64,000 bases of DNA, taken from contig NZ_DBBS01000016.1 in the NCBI RefSeq assembly GCF_002292295.1, positions 5,730 to 69,729 of the forward strand, read 5' to 3'. This stretch comes from Sphingomonas sp. UBA978 (GTDB lineage Bacteria > Pseudomonadota > Alphaproteobacteria > Sphingomonadales > Sphingomonadaceae). A model generated the notes under the pieces. It ran no database searches, had not been told where the DNA came from, and worked only from the letters and a program-made list of their open reading frames with translations. Shown here in pieces: positions 1-9,500 of this stretch; position 1 is the first letter of the stretch, and every line of letters begins with the position of its first letter. Made by a program: the position numbers and the translations under genes.

Positions 1-546
1 GGGCTGTTCACCGCGATCCGCCGGCTGCGCGGCGTCCACGGCCGCATCGCCGACCGGCTGGCGCGCGAGGGGCTGCCGCTCCACGCCCAGCATGTCGATC
101 CGATCGATACCGGCACATTGGTCGATATCTTCCGCGACGATCCCGCCGCCAGCCTGCTCGGCACCGACGCGCTGCGCGACGGCGTCGACGTGCCGGGAAC
201 CTCGCTGCGGCTGGTGGTGATGGAGGGCGTGCCCTGGCCCAAGCCGAGCGTGCTCCACGCCGCGCGGCGGCTCGCGGGCGGGGGCTCGGCCTATGACGAC
301 CGGATCGTGCGGGCGCGGCTGGCGCAGGCGTTCGGGCGGCTGATCCGCCGCGCGGACGATCGCGGCGCGTTCGTCATGCTGTCCGCGGCGATGCCGTCGC
401 GGCTGCTCACGGCCTTTCCGGCCGGGGTGGGGATCACGCGGGTGACGCTCGACGAGGCGGTGGCGCGGGTGCAGGCACGGCTTTCCTTCTCCCGGACGAT
501 CGGGCAAGAGGCGCCTCTCGCGATCGATCACGGAGACGCCGGTTGA
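1..546 (+). CDS. ATP-dependent DNA helicase, DinG/Rad3-like, C-terminal fragment
   Basis: The reading frame is open from base 1, so the start lies outside the window and only about 181 C-terminal residues are seen. The fragment reads as the second RecA-like lobe of a superfamily 2 DinG/XPD-type helicase. A GTDALRDGVDVPG segment followed by RLVVMEGVPWPKPSVLH matches the place where these enzymes carry motif V and the loop after it. A stretch near the end, ARLAQAFGRLIRR, fits motif VI (Q-x-x-GRxIR). The family unwinds DNA 5'-3' using ATP and often has an iron-sulfur cluster, which would sit in the missing part. The stop overlaps the next start by four bases (TTGA), implying co-transcription with the SixA-like gene. 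Confidence 0.8.
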   Translation, partial: GLFTAIRRLRGVHGRIADRLAREGLPLHAQHVDPIDTGTLVDIFRDDPAASLLGTDALRDGVDVPGTSLRLVVMEGVPWPKPSVLHAARRLAGGGSAYDDRIVRARLAQAFGRLIRRADDRGAFVMLSAAMPSRLLTAFPAGVGITRVTLDEAVARVQARLSFSRTIGQEAPLAIDHGDAG

Positions 547-1082
547 AGACGCTGACGCTGCTGCGCCACGCCAAGTCCGGCTGGGACGATCCGGTGACCC
601 GCGATTTCGACCGCCCGCTCAATGCCAAGGGCAAGCGCGCCGCACAGGCGGTCGGCCGCCACCTGCGCGACCTCGGGCTGGAATTCGACCATGTCGTCGC
701 CTCCCCCGCGATCCGCGTCGGCGAGACGCTGGACGCGGTGACCGCCGGCTATGGGCGCAAGCTCGCGCCGGTCTGGGAGCGCCGCATCTATCTCGCCTCC
801 GCCGCGACCCTGCTCGACGTGGTGCACGAACTGCCCGCCGATGCGGAGCGGGTGCTGATGGTCGGCCACAATCCCGGGCTCGAGGATCTGGTGCTGATGC
901 TGGTGCCGGAGGCGGCGGACGGCCTGCGCATGCTGGTCGAGGAGAAATATCCGACCGCGACGCTCGCGGAGATGACGCTGGCGGGCGAAAGCTGGGATGC
1001 GGTGGCGACCGGCGCCGCGACGCTGACCCGCTACATCCGCCCGCGCGACCTCGACGCGACGCTGGGGCCGGACGAGGAATGA
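543..1082 (+). CDS. SixA-like phosphohistidine phosphatase
   Basis: A 179-residue histidine phosphatase-superfamily protein. The N-terminus carries the RHG-type motif (LLRHAKSGW, catalytic His at residue 8) and the second catalytic histidine lies in VGHNPGLEDL near residue 109. These are the hallmarks of the short SixA branch, which removes phosphate from phosphohistidine on HPt domains or PTS proteins. The length fits the family (about 160-180 residues). The start is a TTG overlapping the upstream helicase stop, so translation is probably coupled. Which histidine phosphoprotein is the substrate cannot be read from the sequence. Confidence 0.88.
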   Translation: MKTLTLLRHAKSGWDDPVTRDFDRPLNAKGKRAAQAVGRHLRDLGLEFDHVVASPAIRVGETLDAVTAGYGRKLAPVWERRIYLASAATLLDVVHELPADAERVLMVGHNPGLEDLVLMLVPEAADGLRMLVEEKYPTATLAEMTLAGESWDAVATGAATLTRYIRPRDLDATLGPDEE

Positions 1083-1091
1083 TCGCGGCGT

Positions 1092-1130
1092 TTCCCTCGC
1101 CGCGAGGGAAGCGTGTCGGGTTCGGACCCG
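1092..1130. terminator. two adjacent hairpins after sixA
   Basis: A perfect 9-bp inverted repeat (TTCCCTCGC, 1092-1100; GCGAGGGAA, 1102-1110) is followed by a short CGGGT/ACCCG stem around 1117-1130. They follow the sixA stop directly and precede the permease gene. No T tract is present, so this may be a rho-independent-like pause, an RNA processing site or simply a palindromic repeat. Confidence 0.4.
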
Positions 1131-1217
1131 AAACGGCTCCGATGTGTTCTGCCCTCGCCACGCGCATCGGCGCGCGCGGGGGCTGGACACGCGCATCGCG
1201 CGCGAGGGGGAAATGAC

Positions 1218-2333
1218 GTGATCGACAGACGACGGCTCGAATCGGGCGGGCTTATCCTGTTCCTGGCGCTCGTCACGCTGGGGCTGATGCTGGTCGTGTC
1301 GTCCTTCGCCGGCGCGCTGCTGTGGGCGGTGCTCGCGGCGATCCTGTTCCAGTCGCTGTTCCAGTGGCTGCTCAAGCGCTGGCCCGGCCGGCGCAACGCC
1401 GCCGCGGCGGCGACGTTGCTCATCATCCTCGTCGCGGTCATCATCCCGGCGCTGGCGATCGCGGGCATGGTCGTCGACCAGACCGCCGGCGTCTATGCCA
1501 AGGTGCAGACCGGCCAGATCGACTTCGCGACCTATTTCCAGCAGGTCCACGACGGCCTGCCTGAATGGGTGCAGCGCCCGCTCGACCGGTCGGGACTCGG
1601 AAGCTTCGACCGGGCGCAGGCGCGGATCGCCGAAGGTTTCCGCAACAGCTTCCGTTCGATCGCCAGCCAGGCGCTGTCGATCGGCCGCAACGCCGCGGCG
1701 TTCCTGCTCGCGTTCGGCGTCGGCCTGTACGTCACCTATTTCCTGCTGCGCGACGGCGAGAAGCTGGCGCCCGCGCTGCGCGACGCGCTGCCGCTGGACC
1801 GCGACGTCGCCGACCGGCTGCTCGGCAAGTTCGTCTCGGTCGTCCGCGCGACGATCAAGGGATCGGTGGTCGTCGCGCTCGTCCAGGGTGCGCTCGGCGC
1901 CGTCACCTTCTGGATCGTCGGCGTCCCCGCGGCGCTGCTCTGGGGCCTGTTGATGGCGCTGGTCGCGCTGCTGCCCGCGGTCGGGCCAGCGCTCGTCTGG
2001 GTGCCGGTCGCCATCTATCTGCTCGCGACCGGCGCGGTGTGGCAGGGCGTCGTCGTCATCGTCTCGGGCGTCGCGGTGATCGGGCTCGCCGACAATATCC
2101 TGCGCCCGATCCTGGTCGGCCGCGACACCGGCATCCCCGACTGGCTGGTGCTGGTGACGACCCTGGGGGGGATCGAGGTCGCCGGGCTGAGCGGCATCGT
2201 TGTCGGCCCGCTGGTCGCGGCGCTGTTCATCGCCGGCTGGCAGATCCTGACCGAACAGCGCGCGGGCCGGCGCATCGCCAACCCAGATGCGGACGATGCG
2301 CCGCCCGAGGACGCCGGGACGCCCGCGGGCTGA
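1218..2333 (+). CDS. AI-2E/PerM family membrane permease
   Basis: A 371-residue polytopic membrane protein of the AI-2E transporter (TqsA/PerM) family. Hydrophobic segments occur near residues 10-60, 75-95, 170-190 and then in a closely spaced C-terminal block. The family hallmark region is PAVGPALVWVPVAIYLLATG followed by GLADNILRPILVGRDTGIP. The GTG at 1218 was chosen because GAGGGGG lies seven bases upstream; the open frame extends to 1113, but that extension is arginine-rich and not protein-like. Family members export small solutes or exchange ions; the name does not prove AI-2 transport. It stands alone between sixA and the convergent yceD operon. Confidence 0.85.
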   Translation: MIDRRRLESGGLILFLALVTLGLMLVVSSFAGALLWAVLAAILFQSLFQWLLKRWPGRRNAAAAATLLIILVAVIIPALAIAGMVVDQTAGVYAKVQTGQIDFATYFQQVHDGLPEWVQRPLDRSGLGSFDRAQARIAEGFRNSFRSIASQALSIGRNAAAFLLAFGVGLYVTYFLLRDGEKLAPALRDALPLDRDVADRLLGKFVSVVRATIKGSVVVALVQGALGAVTFWIVGVPAALLWGLLMALVALLPAVGPALVWVPVAIYLLATGAVWQGVVVIVSGVAVIGLADNILRPILVGRDTGIPDWLVLVTTLGGIEVAGLSGIVVGPLVAALFIAGWQILTEQRAGRRIANPDADDAPPEDAGTPAG

Positions 2334-2387
2334 CGCCTGTTTCTTTTCCAGCCCTGTTTCTTCTCGAGCCCTGTTTCTTCTCCAGCC

Positions 2388-2909
2388 CTATTTCTTTTCC
2401 AGCATCGCCTTCAGCCCGTGCAGCGCGCCGAGCGGGCGGTGCTCGTCCTCGCTGACGACGCCCGCCGCGCGCAGCACCGCCTCCGCCTCGGGACTGCGCG
2501 GGAAGGGATCGAGCGCCAGCGCCATCGTCTCCGCCGCCGCCTCGCCGAGGTCGACCGCGCCGCCCTCGATCTCGACCGTGTCGAGCGCGCCCGCGTCGAG
2601 TTCGATCTCCTCCTGCTCGTCGAGCGTTTCGACGAACAGCAGCGCGACCGGCTCGTCGATCGTCGCGTCGAGCGGCACGCCGGTGACCGAACAGGCCTGC
2701 ACCACCGCACCGGTCACCCGGCCGCGCACCGCGATGCCGGCAGCCTCCTTGCGCACGGCCACCACCGCCTCCAGCCGTTCGACCGACAGCACACCGAACC
2801 GCGCGGCAAGCGCCGTCCGTTCGGCATCGGTCGCGGCGACCCGCACCTCGCGCTCGCCCGCGCCGATCGCGTCGAGCCGCTCCGGGCGGCTGAATTCGGG
2901 TGGGGTCAT
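2388..2909 (-). CDS. YceD/DUF177 family protein (23S rRNA accumulation)
   Basis: A 173-residue acidic protein matching DUF177. It has the typical strand-rich core with VVQACSVTGVPLDATI, where the conserved cysteine sits, and a C-terminal segment ending ALHGLKAMLEKK. In Escherichia coli YceD is needed for normal 23S rRNA levels, and the gene commonly precedes rpmF and fatty acid genes. Here it follows the ubiquinol-cytochrome c chaperone with an ATGA overlap, an arrangement seen in sphingomonads. A stretch of repeated TTTCTTTTCCAGCCC-like units lies just downstream, at about 2338-2400. Confidence 0.85.
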   Translation of the reverse strand: MTPPEFSRPERLDAIGAGEREVRVAATDAERTALAARFGVLSVERLEAVVAVRKEAAGIAVRGRVTGAVVQACSVTGVPLDATIDEPVALLFVETLDEQEEIELDAGALDTVEIEGGAVDLGEAAAETMALALDPFPRSPEAEAVLRAAGVVSEDEHRPLGALHGLKAMLEKK

Positions 2910-3460
2910 GGCAGCTCTCCCGCAGTGAGCCGGTCGAGCGGCATCGCGTCCAGATCGGTGCGCAGTGCGGTCAGCGCCGCCGCGACATGGGCGGTCGCCT
3001 CACCCGCGGGCGCGTCGCCGCGGTAGAGGTTGCGGACCAGCGCCGGCATCAGGTCGCCCGCGGCGAGCCCGTCGCGATACGCGCCCAGCCGCCCGCCGAG
3101 CATGCTCATCATCTTGCCGATATGCTTGCCGACGACGATATCGCCCATCCCCATCTGGCGCAGCTGCCCGTCCATGTCGTCGACGAAGCGCTCGGTCAGA
3201 TGCGCCGACAGCGCCGCCGCCTCGGGCTGCGTCTCCAGCCGCAGCAGCACCATCGCCAGCACCGCGGCGATCATGTCGAACCGGCCGTCGACCGTGTCCG
3301 GCACCGCGCCCGCCACGTACCAATGCTCCGCGCGACCGCGCGTCACCACCGCATTATAGAGCGGCAGCGCCTCGTCGCGCCTCTCGCCGAACAACCGTCC
3401 CCACCAGCCCACGTCGCGTCCCCGTCCTGTGCGCGGCGACAGCCGGCGCTTGATGCTCAT
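2906..3460 (-). CDS. ubiquinol-cytochrome c chaperone (CBP3/UQCC1 family)
   Basis: A 184-residue protein of the Ubiq_cyt_C_chap family, bacterial relatives of mitochondrial Cbp3/UQCC1, which assist cytochrome b synthesis and bc1 complex assembly. Typical signatures are the LYNAVVTRGRAEHWY segment near residues 33-47, DTVDGRFDMIAAV, and FVDDMDGQLRQMGMGDIVVGKHI. The start was placed at ATG 3460 because GAGGAA lies just upstream; the frame is open further upstream but that part is not protein-like and runs into the divergent bamE promoter region. The stop overlaps the yceD start by four bases. The 73-bp gap to bamE must hold both divergent promoters. Confidence 0.82.
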   Translation of the reverse strand: MSIKRRLSPRTGRGRDVGWWGRLFGERRDEALPLYNAVVTRGRAEHWYVAGAVPDTVDGRFDMIAAVLAMVLLRLETQPEAAALSAHLTERFVDDMDGQLRQMGMGDIVVGKHIGKMMSMLGGRLGAYRDGLAAGDLMPALVRNLYRGDAPAGEATAHVAAALTALRTDLDAMPLDRLTAGELP

Positions 3461-3533
3461 CCGTTCCTCGCATATCGAGGCGATCGGCGGGCGATGCAAT
3501 CGACCATGCGCGCCGATGCCGCTGGAGATAGTG

Positions 3534-4022
3534 ATGAGCGTATCCTTTGCCCGTGCCGGCCTGCTGTTCGGCCTCGGGCTGACCATCGCGAGTGGCGCCT
3601 GCGCGCCGCTGCGCTCGCACCAGGGCTATATCATCGACGCCGATCTGGTGAATTCGGTGCAGCCGGGCGTCGACAACCGCCAGTCGGTGGCGCAGGTGCT
3701 GGGCCGTCCGACGATCGCCAGCCAATTCGGTGCGGAAGACTGGTATTATGTCGCGCGCGACAGCCGCAACCTCAATTTCCAGAAGCCCAAGCCCAAGGAC
3801 CAGATCACGCTGAAGATCAGCTTCGATCCCAACGGCACGGTGAAGTCGGTGACGCGCACCGGCGTCGAGCAGATCGCCAAGGTCGACACCTATGGCAAGA
3901 CCACACCGACGCTGGGCAAGAAGCGCGGCTTCTTCGAGGATCTGTTCGGCAATATCGGCACCGTCGGCGCGGCAGGCGCGGGTGGTCCGGGCGGCGGCGG
4001 CGGCGGTCGCGACACGCCGTAA
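3534..4022 (+). CDS. bamE: outer membrane assembly factor BamE (SmpA/OmlA)
   Basis: A 162-residue lipoprotein. The signal peptide ends in a lipobox (IASGAC, cysteine near residue 23), so the mature protein is lipid-anchored in the outer membrane. The BamE core follows: GYIIDADLVNSVQPGVDNRQSVAQVLGRPT is the family signature, then EDWYYVARDSRNLNF and a strand with DQITLKISFD. BamE stabilises BamD-BamA in the beta-barrel assembly machine. The C-terminal tail is a glycine-rich run that is probably unstructured. It is divergent from the ubiquinol-cytochrome c chaperone gene, a common arrangement in Sphingomonadales. Confidence 0.92.
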   Translation: MSVSFARAGLLFGLGLTIASGACAPLRSHQGYIIDADLVNSVQPGVDNRQSVAQVLGRPTIASQFGAEDWYYVARDSRNLNFQKPKPKDQITLKISFDPNGTVKSVTRTGVEQIAKVDTYGKTTPTLGKKRGFFEDLFGNIGTVGAAGAGGPGGGGGGRDTP

Positions 4023-4112
4023 GACGGTTTCCGCTACACGAACGCTTCTTCCCGGCGCGGTTGGCCGCGCCGCATGCTACGCATCGACGCGGCCGTGCCG
4101 TGCTTGGACCGG

Positions 4113-4142
4113 CACTGATCCCGAAAGGGGAAGGGATCAGTG
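4113..4142. terminator. perfect 10-bp stem between bamE and pbpC
   Basis: CACTGATCCC (4113-4122) and GGGATCAGTG (4133-4142) form a perfect 10-bp stem with a GAAAGGGGAA loop, in the 190-bp gap between the convergent bamE and PBP1C genes. The position suits a shared bidirectional terminator although neither side has a long T run. The rest of the gap shows nothing else recognisable. Confidence 0.5.
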
Positions 4143-4212
4143 ACGGCAAACGCGCCGCCGCAGGAATGGTTCTGGTCGTCGCACCGATTTTCGCGCGACG
4201 GCGGCGGGCGCG

Positions 4213-6333
4213 TCAGCGAACGGTGAACATCACCTGATCCACCACCCGTCCGGCGAGGTCGACCAGCCGCAGCCGGTGCACGCCGGGCCCGGGCAGGATC
4301 AGCGGCGCATGGTCCGCCGGGCCGAGGTCGCGGGCGTCGAGCAGCACGCGATACGCCGCCGCCGCGCCGCTGACGCCGATGCCGAGCCGCTGGCGATCGA
4401 TCGGGATATCCGGGTCGAGCGCATAGACGCTGCCAGCGACCGGCGTGGTGAAGCGCGGCCGCCGCGCGGCGGCGGGCGCGGCGGCGATCAGCGTCTGCGC
4501 GGTGCCGCGCAGGAACCAGTCGCGACGCGGCTCCTCGGTGCCGTCGGCGAAGGCGATGCGGACGGCCTCGACGTTCGCCGGCGGCGCGGGCTCGCGGCTG
4601 GGGCTGCGGGCATGGAGCGCCATCATGATGTCGCGCCACACCGGCGCCGCGCCACTGGTGCCCGACACTGCGCGCATCGGGTCGCCCTCGGCATTGCCGA
4701 CCCAGACCGCGACGGTGAAGCGATCGGAATAGCCGACGCACCAATTGTCGCGCATCGCCTTCGACGTCCCCGTCTTCACCGCCGCCCAGAACGGCAGGCG
4801 CAACGCCGAATCGAGGCCGAAGGTGGCGGCGCGGGCGTTGGGATCGGCGATCATGTCGCCGACGATCCATGCCGCCGCCGGCGAGACGATCGCGCGGGAC
4901 GACGCGGCGGGCTGGTCGTGCGTCAGCCGCAACGGGCGCCACCAGCCGCCCTGCGCGAGCGCGCGATAGGCGGCGGCCTGTTCGAGCAACGTCACCTCCG
5001 CCGAGCCCAGCGCGAGCGAGAAGCCGTAATAGGCGCCGTCTTCGACCAGCCCGCGATAGCCGAGGTCCCACAGGCGGTCGCGGAACGGTTCGACCCCGAC
5101 CAGCAGCAGCGTGCGCACCGCCGGCACGTTGAGCGATCCGGCGAGCGCGGTGCGCGCCGACACCGGCCCCTTGAAGCCCCGGTCGTAATTCTGGGGGACG
5201 TAGAGGCCCGAGGCGGTGTCGAGCTGCACCGGCGAATCGTCGAGGATCGAGGCGGGGGTGAGATAACGGCGCTCGATCGCCTGCGCGTAGAGGAAGGGTT
5301 TGAGCGTCGAACCGGCCTGGCGGTAGCTCGCGGCATTATCCACCGCGGGCGCGGTGGAGGCGCCGCCGATACCGCCGACATAGGCGAGCACGTCGCCGCT
5401 CGCATTGTCGACGACCACCGCGGCACCGTCGCGCGCGCGCGTGCCACCGAGGCCGAGCAGCTGGCGACGCAGCGCCGCGGCGGCGAGCCGTTGCAGCCCG
5501 GCGTCGAGCGTGGTGGTGACGCGCAGCCCCGCTCTGGTCAGCAGCCGGTCGGACAGGTGCGGCGCGAGCCCGGGATCGAGCGCAAGACTGCGTGCGGGGC
5601 CGAGCATCGCCGCGACGGCGGCGGGAAAGCGCGCGCAGTCCCGCCGGCCGGCGAGCGCGCAGGCGCGGCGGGCGAGCGTCGCGGCGTCGGCGCGCGGATC
5701 GGGCAGCAGCGCGGCGAGCAGCAGCGCATCGTCGCGCGACAGGCTGGCGGGCGTCTTGCCGAACAGGCCAAGCGCGGCGGCGCCGATCCCCTGCGCCTCG
5801 CCGCGATAGCCGGCGAGGTTGAGATAGGCTTCGAGAATCTGGTCCTTGCTCCACCGCTGCTCGAGCGCGCGGCCGGCACGGATCTGGCGCAGCTTGTCGA
5901 ACCAGCCGCGCGCGCCGGGGCGGGCGAGGCCGGGGGACAGAAAGGCGGCGAGCTGCATCGACAGCGTCGACGCGCCACGCGGACGATGGCGCGCGATCCG
6001 GTCGCGTGCGGCGCCGCCGAGCGCGAGCCAGTCGACGCCGGCATGGTCGGGGAAGCGATGGTCCTCCGCGGCGACGATCGTGTCGCGCGCGGCGGGGGCG
6101 ATCGCGGCGAGCGGCGTCCAGGCGAGCCGGCGCACGGCGAAGTCGACGCGGGCGCTGTCGATCAGCGCGCCGTGGCGGTCGTAGAGCCACGCTTCGGACG
6201 GATGCCACCGGCTGCGGACGGCGGCATAGTCGGGCAGAGGCGGTGGCCGGGTGACGTAATCGAGCGCACCGCCCGCCACCGCGACGACGCCGACGAGCGC
6301 CAGGGCGCGGCGGGGGGTGAAGCGAAACGCCAT
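4213..6333 (-). CDS. pbpC: penicillin-binding protein 1C
   Basis: A 706-residue bifunctional class A PBP. An N-terminal membrane anchor (residues 8-25) is followed by a GT51 glycosyltransferase domain with EDHRF at 90-94 (catalytic Glu90) and the RGASTLSMQLA helix. The transpeptidase domain has SxxK at 342-345 (GSTLKP), SLN at 400-402 and KTGTS at 520-524. A C-terminal domain of about 90 residues (from VAGSVYALDPDIPI) is the biPBP_C module diagnostic of PBP1C. The start at ATG 6333 places the arginine-rich cytosolic segment directly before the anchor. It lies downstream of and on the same strand as the alpha-2-macroglobulin gene, the classic pairing in Gram-negatives. Confidence 0.95.
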   Translation of the reverse strand: MAFRFTPRRALALVGVVAVAGGALDYVTRPPPLPDYAAVRSRWHPSEAWLYDRHGALIDSARVDFAVRRLAWTPLAAIAPAARDTIVAAEDHRFPDHAGVDWLALGGAARDRIARHRPRGASTLSMQLAAFLSPGLARPGARGWFDKLRQIRAGRALEQRWSKDQILEAYLNLAGYRGEAQGIGAAALGLFGKTPASLSRDDALLLAALLPDPRADAATLARRACALAGRRDCARFPAAVAAMLGPARSLALDPGLAPHLSDRLLTRAGLRVTTTLDAGLQRLAAAALRRQLLGLGGTRARDGAAVVVDNASGDVLAYVGGIGGASTAPAVDNAASYRQAGSTLKPFLYAQAIERRYLTPASILDDSPVQLDTASGLYVPQNYDRGFKGPVSARTALAGSLNVPAVRTLLLVGVEPFRDRLWDLGYRGLVEDGAYYGFSLALGSAEVTLLEQAAAYRALAQGGWWRPLRLTHDQPAASSRAIVSPAAAWIVGDMIADPNARAATFGLDSALRLPFWAAVKTGTSKAMRDNWCVGYSDRFTVAVWVGNAEGDPMRAVSGTSGAAPVWRDIMMALHARSPSREPAPPANVEAVRIAFADGTEEPRRDWFLRGTAQTLIAAAPAAARRPRFTTPVAGSVYALDPDIPIDRQRLGIGVSGAAAAYRVLLDARDLGPADHAPLILPGPGVHRLRLVDLAGRVVDQVMFTVR

Positions 6334-6384
6334 GTCAACGCTTCGGGGCGGCACACTCGCGGCACCGCCACACCGCGCGCCCTG

Positions 6385-6420
6385 AACATATCGTCATCCC
6401 GGACGTATTCCGGGTGCCAC
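6385..6420. repeat. REP-like palindrome in the A2M-pbpC gap
   Basis: The 234-bp gap between the alpha-2-macroglobulin stop and the pbpC start contains CGTCATCCCGG followed by CCGGG, the half-palindrome seen at 29563-29665 and near 39150-39250. The remainder of the gap is GC-rich without a visible gene. With this spacing pbpC may have its own promoter or be read through from the larger gene. Confidence 0.45.
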
Positions 6421-6567
6421 GCCGTGCCGAGGCGCGCCGCTGTCGATGCGCATCGCTCCTCCAGCCCGACAGCAGGCCCCAGAACGAGCCCGGGGTAACG
6501 GGGAGATCCCGTCCGGTCGCACCACGCCGCATCAGGCGCCGCCGTCCGCGCGCGGACACCGCCCCCC

Positions 6568-9500
6568 TCACCGCTGCGCCACCACCATCGGCTGGTTCGG
6601 CACCTGCGCGCGGATCGCCGGCGCATACATCGCCTCGACCCGCGTCGGCGGCAGGCTGAAGCGACCGGCGCCGTTCAGCCGCACCGCATAGCTGACCGTG
6701 AACCGCCCGCGCGGCACCCAGGCGAAATAGCCGCGCCAGCCGTCGTTGCCGCGCTCGACATAGGAGGGCTGGACGCCTTCGTTCGCACCGCCCTCGCCCA
6801 GCATCTGCGACTGGTTGGCGAGGTCGCCGATGATCGTCGCGCCCGCCGGGATCGGATCGTCGACCACCACCCAGTTGCGCTCCGCGGTGGCGTCGACGGT
6901 GATCGTCACGCGCAGCACGTCGCCGCGGGTGAGCTGCCCCGCCTTGCGCACCTGCACGGGGGTGACGCTGCGCGTCGCGCGATAGCCGGCGAACAGCGAC
7001 GCTTTCAGCGGCACCGCGGCGCGCACCGACACCATCGCCCACGGGCCGCTGCCGCCGCTCTGGCGAAGCAGCAGCGGCGTCGCCGCGGCGGGCAGCGGCA
7101 GGCTGACCGACCGGGCCTCGGCGGCGAGCGGCCACGCCCGCGACACGCTGGTCGCACCGAGTTGCAGCATGGTCGTGCCGGCGATCGCCTGCGCCGGATA
7201 GAGGCCGGCGAACCGGCGAACCGCGACCGCGCCCCAGGCGTTGGCGGTGGTCGTGTCCCAATGGCCGCGCGACTGGCGTGAGCCGACGCCAACCATCATC
7301 CTCGCCGCCTCGTCCTGCCAGCCGGGACGGCCGAGCGTCACCAGCAACGCCTTGATCGACGCCTCGTCGCCCGACGACATCAGCCACCACGACTGGTTCG
7401 CCGCATCCGACAGGTCGAGCCGCGTGCCCTCATAGACCAGCCGGCTGCGCAGCACGCCCTCCGCCTGCCCCTTCAGCGCGGCGGCGTTGGCGAGGGGGAC
7501 GCGGTCGAGCGCAGCGATGTAATCGCTCAGCAGCGCGGTCGGCATGTCCTGCGCCGCCAGCCCGACCTGCCCGAGCATCGCCGGCGTCGCCTCGCCGGCG
7601 CGCGCGAGCGCGGCAAAGGCGACCAGCCGCTGCTGCCGGGGATCGCCGTAGGTTTCGTGGCGGACGCGGCCGTCGAGCACCGCCTTCAGCCCCTCCACCA
7701 TCCGCGCACGCGGCGCGGGCGGCAACGGCAACCCGGCCTCGCTGGTCAGCGACAGCACGTAGGCGGTGAGCGCCTCCGACCCCTCCAGCGATTCGCTCGG
7801 CCAGTAGCGGAGCAGGCCGTCGGGCGCCTGATAGGTCGGGATCGCTCCCGCCAGCGCCGCCCAGCGCGCCGTATCGCCGAGCGCGACGATCCGGCTCAAC
7901 TGCTGTTCGAAGCAATTGTACGGATAGTCGCTCATGTAGCGCCGCACGCCGGCAAGCGGCGGCGCGAGCGTGTCGGTGAGCTGCACGTCGACCGATCCGC
8001 GTCCCGGCAGCGCTCCCGCGGGCGGGGCGATCGGCAGGTTGGTGTCGCCGACGCGGGTCAGCGCCGCCGCCCATGTCTCGACCGGCACCGCCGGCACCAC
8101 CTCCTGGCTGACCGTCAGGCGATCGGTCGCCTTGCCGTCCGCGCTGCGCGCGGTGACCTGCCAGCGGAGCGTGCCGCTCGCCTGTGGCGCGGTGAGGTTC
8201 CACGCGACCGGCGCGGCGCCGCCCGCCGGGATCGTCACGGTCAGCGGCTTGCCTTGGGCAATGCGGGGGAAGACCGCGACCTCGGCGGTGACGGTCATCG
8301 GCCGGTCGCTGCCGTTGCGCAGCGTGAAGCCCGCCGCATACCAGTCGCCGCTGCGCACCAGCGGCGGCAGGCCGGCGTAGAGCGAAAGGTCCTGCGCGGT
8401 GCGGATCGCGGTGCTGCCGGTGCCGAACAGGCCGTCGCCATCGGTGGCGATCGCGACCAGCTTGAACGACGACAGCGCATCCGACAGCGGCACGGACAGG
8501 CGCGCGCGGCCCTGTGCGTCGAGCGCGACGCGACCCTGCCACAGCAGCACCGGCTGGAAATTCTCGCGGTTGAGCGCCGCCGCGGCATCGCCGCCGCCGC
8601 CGCCGGCCTCCACCGCCTTGCGGCCGTAATGGCGCTTGCCGACCACCTGCATCTGCGCGGTCGCGGTCAGCACCGACAGCGGCCGGTCGCCCATCATCGC
8701 AGGCAGCACGTCCCAGCTGGCGTTGGGCGCGAGCTGCAGCAGCGCCTCGTCCACCGCGGCGAAGGCGACGTCGGCACTGGCGGCGGGGCTGCCGTCGGGG
8801 CGGCGGACCTGCAATGCGACATCGGCGGTGCCGCGCGGGCTGAACCGTTCGTGGTCCGCCTTCACCGTCACGCCGAGCGTGTGTCCCTCCCAGCCGACCT
8901 TCACCCGGGCGATGCCGAGGCGATAGGCGGGCTTGGACAGGTCGACCAGCGCGGTCGGTTCGGGCGCAGGCTCCGCCTTCACCAGCCCCAGGCTCCGGCC
9001 GATTCCGCGCAGCCAGCTGGTCCAGCCGCTCTCGATCCGCCCGCGCACGACCATCACCGAGACATAGACGTCGGGCGCATAGCTGCCCGGCATCGGCACC
9101 TCGACGACGGGATCGGTGCCGGAGAGTTGGGTGACGAAGCTCGACAGCACGCCCTCGCGCTCGACCGTCACCAGCGCGGTGGCGGACCGGAACGGCATGC
9201 GCACCTGAAAGCGCGCGGTCTCGCCCGCCTTGTAGGCGGTGCGTTCCGGCACGACGTCCATCCGGTCGCCGTTGTCGCCGCCGAACCACCAGGCGTCGTT
9301 CCCGGCCAGCCACACCGACCGCACCGCGCGCGCGACATGGCCGTCCGCATCCGCGCTGGTCGCGACGACATAGACCTCGCCCGACACGCCGGGATCGACC
9401 GCGCACTGCGCCAGCCCCTGGGCATCTGTCGTCGCAGTGCAGGTGGCATCGAGCTTCGTCGTGCGCATCTGGTTGTCATAGGCGTAGAAACCGCCGATCA

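Noticed and set aside
528..1550. Long open frame antisense to the SixA and permease genes
   Set aside because: Runs on the opposite strand through two well-supported genes; low-complexity Arg/His/Gln composition typical of GC-rich shadow frames.
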